Assembly (NCBI GenBank): GCA_023411225.1
Contig: JAEYPA010000006.1
Location: 1 to 17,027, forward strand
Direction of reading: 5' to 3'
Length of the DNA: 17,027 nucleotides
DNA from: Bacillota bacterium
GTDB lineage: Bacteria > Bacillota > Clostridia > Lachnospirales > Lachnospiraceae
The translations under genes were made by a program, and so were the position numbers. A model generated the notes under the pieces. It ran no database searches and was not told the DNA's origin. It was given only the letters and a program-made list of their open reading frames with translations. Of this stretch, positions 15,172 through 17,027 are shown one piece after another (within the stretch, counting starts at the first letter, position 1; each line of letters opens with the position of its first letter).

Positions 15172-16458
15172 TCACTTTTTGATTTTTTCTTCCTTTAAAT
15201 AATCTAGCCATTTTGAATATCCGACTTTCCGCAAATGAATTCCATCTGTACTACAATTCTCAGGTAGATATCCATACTCATTGCACAAAGAGCTATATAC
15301 ATCCAAATAAACAACATTCATAGAAGTACTCATCTTACTTAAAAGTTTATTACATTTCACAATATTATTTTTAGAAAATACAGTTTTTAAATCTGCACAA
15401 CTTTTCGTCACTGGCAAAACAGACTGCACGTATATAGCTGCCTTCGGCTGTATAGCTTTTATCTTTTTAATAAACTCTTTGTATTTTTGAATAAAGACTT
15501 CAGGATATGGCCAACCCAATTCATTAATTCCAAACATAAGATATATTCTCTTATACTGCTTTTTACTTATTGCCTGCAAAATCGTTAGTCTATCATTCTT
15601 ACGCGTTCCCACCACAAATTTTTTATCAAAGGCATCTCTAATATCCAAGCTTTGGCAAGCGTAAAAACTGGCACCGACCATATTACAGGTCTGCCTAAGA
15701 CCAACAACTAAAGAATTACCAATAAACGCCACCTCTTGAAACAGTTCTTTGTCTACCTTAGCAGGTTTCTTGCTTGTATTGGATTTTGATTCTATCTTTT
15801 CTTGATTCTTCTCAGCTTTTAAGACTTTATCCGTTACTTTTGAAGGTTGATCAGTATTCTTTGTGAGTTTGTCATCATTTTGTCTGGTAGTAGCTTTAGC
15901 CTCATTTACCTCGGCGGCAGCCACATTCTTTACAACATCTGGTTTATTAAACTTAGGTGGCTTATTGACATAGTCGAGGGCATAAGCATCCTCCTTAGTG
16001 TTAAAGCTACCAGATATCATAAAAAAACCTCCCAGCAAAATCGCAGTAGCCAAGAGACTATATATTGCCATGGATAACTGAACTTTCCATGTTCTTTTCT
16101 TGCTTTTTCTTATTACTGACGTCTGTTCAAAAGGTGGAGTTGTCAGTTTATCATCTAACTCTACCAGTTCTTTCTCCAACGTCATATTCAGCTTATCAAA
16201 ATATTCTACCTCTTGATAAAAAAACGGGGTCTCCATAAAATCCAGATTAATATGTATGTCTTCAGCCATTTCCTTCTCACATGAGGCTTCTCTATATTCT
16301 CTAAGCAGTCCTGAAGATTCCAGATGAGATATAAAGTCGTAATTCTCCAAAAGCTCATAATCATCTGTCATCTGCTGTTTTTTACGGACAGCTTCAGTAG
16401 AATAAATAACTATATAACAATTATCATTTGCAGAGTCATTATAATCCTTATACCTCAT
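15172..16458 (-). CDS. Membrane-anchored SGNH/GDSL hydrolase, first gene of the O-acylation cluster
   Basis: This 428-residue protein has an unusual layout. An acidic cytoplasmic N-terminus of about 120 residues is followed by a basic patch (RKSKKR) and one membrane helix at about 127-149. A Lys/Asn/Ser-rich extracellular linker runs to about 237, and then an SGNH hydrolase domain to the end. Block I is VAFIGNSLVVGL with nucleophile Ser249, block III is MFGINELGW with Asn312, and block V is TDGIHLRKVGY with Asp405 and His408, so the catalytic set looks complete. It could remove or transfer acyl groups on the glycan acted on by the MBOAT/DHHW pair. A GAGGG ribosome site lies 9 bases before ATG 16458; an in-frame ATG at 16371 has none. 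The N-terminal cytoplasmic region matches nothing I recognise. Confidence 0.85.
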   Translation of the reverse strand: MRYKDYNDSANDNCYIVIYSTEAVRKKQQMTDDYELLENYDFISHLESSGLLREYREASCEKEMAEDIHINLDFMETPFFYQEVEYFDKLNMTLEKELVELDDKLTTPPFEQTSVIRKSKKRTWKVQLSMAIYSLLATAILLGGFFMISGSFNTKEDAYALDYVNKPPKFNKPDVVKNVAAAEVNEAKATTRQNDDKLTKNTDQPSKVTDKVLKAEKNQEKIESKSNTSKKPAKVDKELFQEVAFIGNSLVVGLRQTCNMVGASFYACQSLDIRDAFDKKFVVGTRKNDRLTILQAISKKQYKRIYLMFGINELGWPYPEVFIQKYKEFIKKIKAIQPKAAIYVQSVLPVTKSCADLKTVFSKNNIVKCNKLLSKMSTSMNVVYLDVYSSLCNEYGYLPENCSTDGIHLRKVGYSKWLDYLKEEKIKK

Positions 16459-16603
16459 CCTTCCATACCCTCAATTTCATACAATTCCTAAATTAGGTGT
16501 CTGTCTTCTGTCTCATCAAGCCTCTAAGGCCTTCCATTGTATCTTATTGATCGACTGAAAAAAAAGGTGATTTCAAACTCTTAGTTTCCCTGCATACACT
16601 ATT

Positions 16604-16632
16604 ATTTTGTACTCCAAAAAGATATTCGTCAA
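16604..16632 (-). promoter_or_regulatory. Predicted promoter of the O-acylation cluster
   Basis: The minus strand reads TTGACG (16627-16632, five of six matches), a 17-bp spacer, and CAAAAT (16604-16609, four of six). The start near 16597 implies a leader of about 140 bases ahead of the SGNH gene. The -10 is imperfect, so other AT-rich positions remain possible. Confidence 0.4.
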
Positions 16633-16740
16633 TAGCGATTTAATAATATAATAATATTTAATAGTTTGTAATACTCTATTAACAAATAATATGAATATTT
16701 TTCTAGTAATACACAAATTAACCATTTAGTCAAAAATATC

Positions 16741-16787
16741 TTTTCTTTTATGTTAAAAAGAATTATAATATAAAAATAGGATATAAT
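16741..16787 (+). promoter_or_regulatory. Candidate promoter region of the acidic membrane protein gene
   Basis: Two perfect TATAAT hexamers occur on the plus strand (16764-16769 and 16782-16787), upstream of the start at 16814. Neither has a good -35. The best is TTTTCT at 16741-16746 for the first hexamer. Which one is used cannot be decided here. Confidence 0.35.
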
Positions 16788-16813
16788 TAAATTGGAGAAA
16801 GGAAGATGACATA

Positions 16814-17027
16814 ATGAAAAAATTCGGAAAGTTTTTACTTGCTACTACAGTTTTAGCAGCTATAACCGGTGGAGTAGTATATTTAGTAAAAAAGGTGGCA
16901 AATAAAGATTCAAACGATGATTTCGATGACTTCGATGACGATTTCGATGATGACTTTGATGATTTAGATGATTCGGATGACCAATCTGAAAATAAGAACG
17001 ACCGTGAATATGTATCAATAAATATTA
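16814..17027 (+). CDS. Small membrane-anchored acidic protein, partial
   Basis: The gene starts at ATG 16814 behind an AGGAAG ribosome site about 8 bases upstream and runs off the right edge after 71 residues. The N-terminus MKKFGKFLLATT begins a single hydrophobic helix (about residues 6-25), followed by a short basic segment (VKKVANK). A strongly acidic tract of Asp and Phe repeats (FDDFDDDFDDDFDD, about 36-60) comes next, then a hydrophilic stretch and REYVSINI at the edge. Without a lipobox it is probably held by an uncleaved helix, with the acidic part on either side of the membrane. I recall short proteins of this kind in Lachnospiraceae but know of no function. It is the only plus-strand gene in the window and shares its upstream region with the O-acylation cluster. 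Confidence 0.75.
   Translation, partial: MKKFGKFLLATTVLAAITGGVVYLVKKVANKDSNDDFDDFDDDFDDDFDDLDDSDDQSENKNDREYVSINI

Larger units (their letters stand above)
16459..16813. other. Divergent intergenic region
   Basis: This 355-bp AT-rich gap lies between the leftward O-acylation cluster and the rightward acidic membrane protein gene. It holds one predicted promoter for each direction. Apart from these I see only AT-rich runs and a very short GCCT/AGGC inverted repeat near 16520-16530. No small gene, riboswitch or terminator is convincing. Confidence 0.6.

Noticed and set aside
16913..16980. Possible CRISPR or minisatellite in the repetitive right end
   Set aside because: The repeats are short Asp/Phe codons in one open frame, with no spacers and varied codon use.

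Overview
The window is AT-rich with short intergenic gaps, strong AGGAGG-type ribosome sites and lipobox lipoproteins. It carries YesM/YesN-type two-component proteins and DHHW/DUF4358 proteins. Together these suggest a low-GC Firmicute of the Clostridia, most likely Lachnospiraceae (inference from gene families, not from a marker gene). Nearly everything is on the minus strand, so transcription runs right to left. Only the partial gene at the right edge is on the plus strand.

Layout, in order of transcription. (1) 16458-11834 is a four-gene envelope cluster: a membrane-anchored SGNH hydrolase, a DUF4358 lipoprotein, an MBOAT O-acyltransferase and a DHHW (AlgJ/AlgX-like) protein. It probably O-acylates a surface polysaccharide and ends at an intrinsic terminator (11731-11789). 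(2) 11527-7658 is mglB-mglA-mglC, a complete galactose/glucose-type ABC importer: lipoprotein receptor, double ATPase and permease. A stem-loop lies between mglB and mglA, and a strong terminator follows mglC. (3) 7552-1674 is a sensory operon: a small three-helix membrane protein, a YesN-type AraC response regulator, a YesM-type sensor kinase, a membrane-anchored periplasmic-binding-protein homologue and a second MglB-like lipoprotein. Its promoter overlaps the mglC terminator. (4) 1560-1 holds a GT4 glycosyltransferase with its own promoter, followed by a truncated DUF218 membrane protein cut by the left edge. On the plus strand, 16814-17027 starts a small acidic membrane-anchored protein cut by the right edge.

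How the genes may work together. The mgl promoter has an extended -10 (TG-A-TATAAT) and a poor -35. Immediately upstream lies a perfect 11-bp direct repeat with a 21-bp period, at about -39/-49 and -60/-70. This is the geometry of an AraC-family activator site. The neighbouring operon supplies an AraC-type response regulator, its kinase, and two sugar-binding proteins with no permease or ATPase of their own. The simplest model is that extracellular sugar is read by the binding proteins, passed to the kinase, and turned into activation of mglBAC. The binding-protein-to-kinase link and the regulator-to-repeat link are inferences.

Several starts were moved inward because the longer reading frame begins inside or upstream of the Shine-Dalgarno sequence (mglA, mglB, mglC, the regulator and the anchored binding protein).
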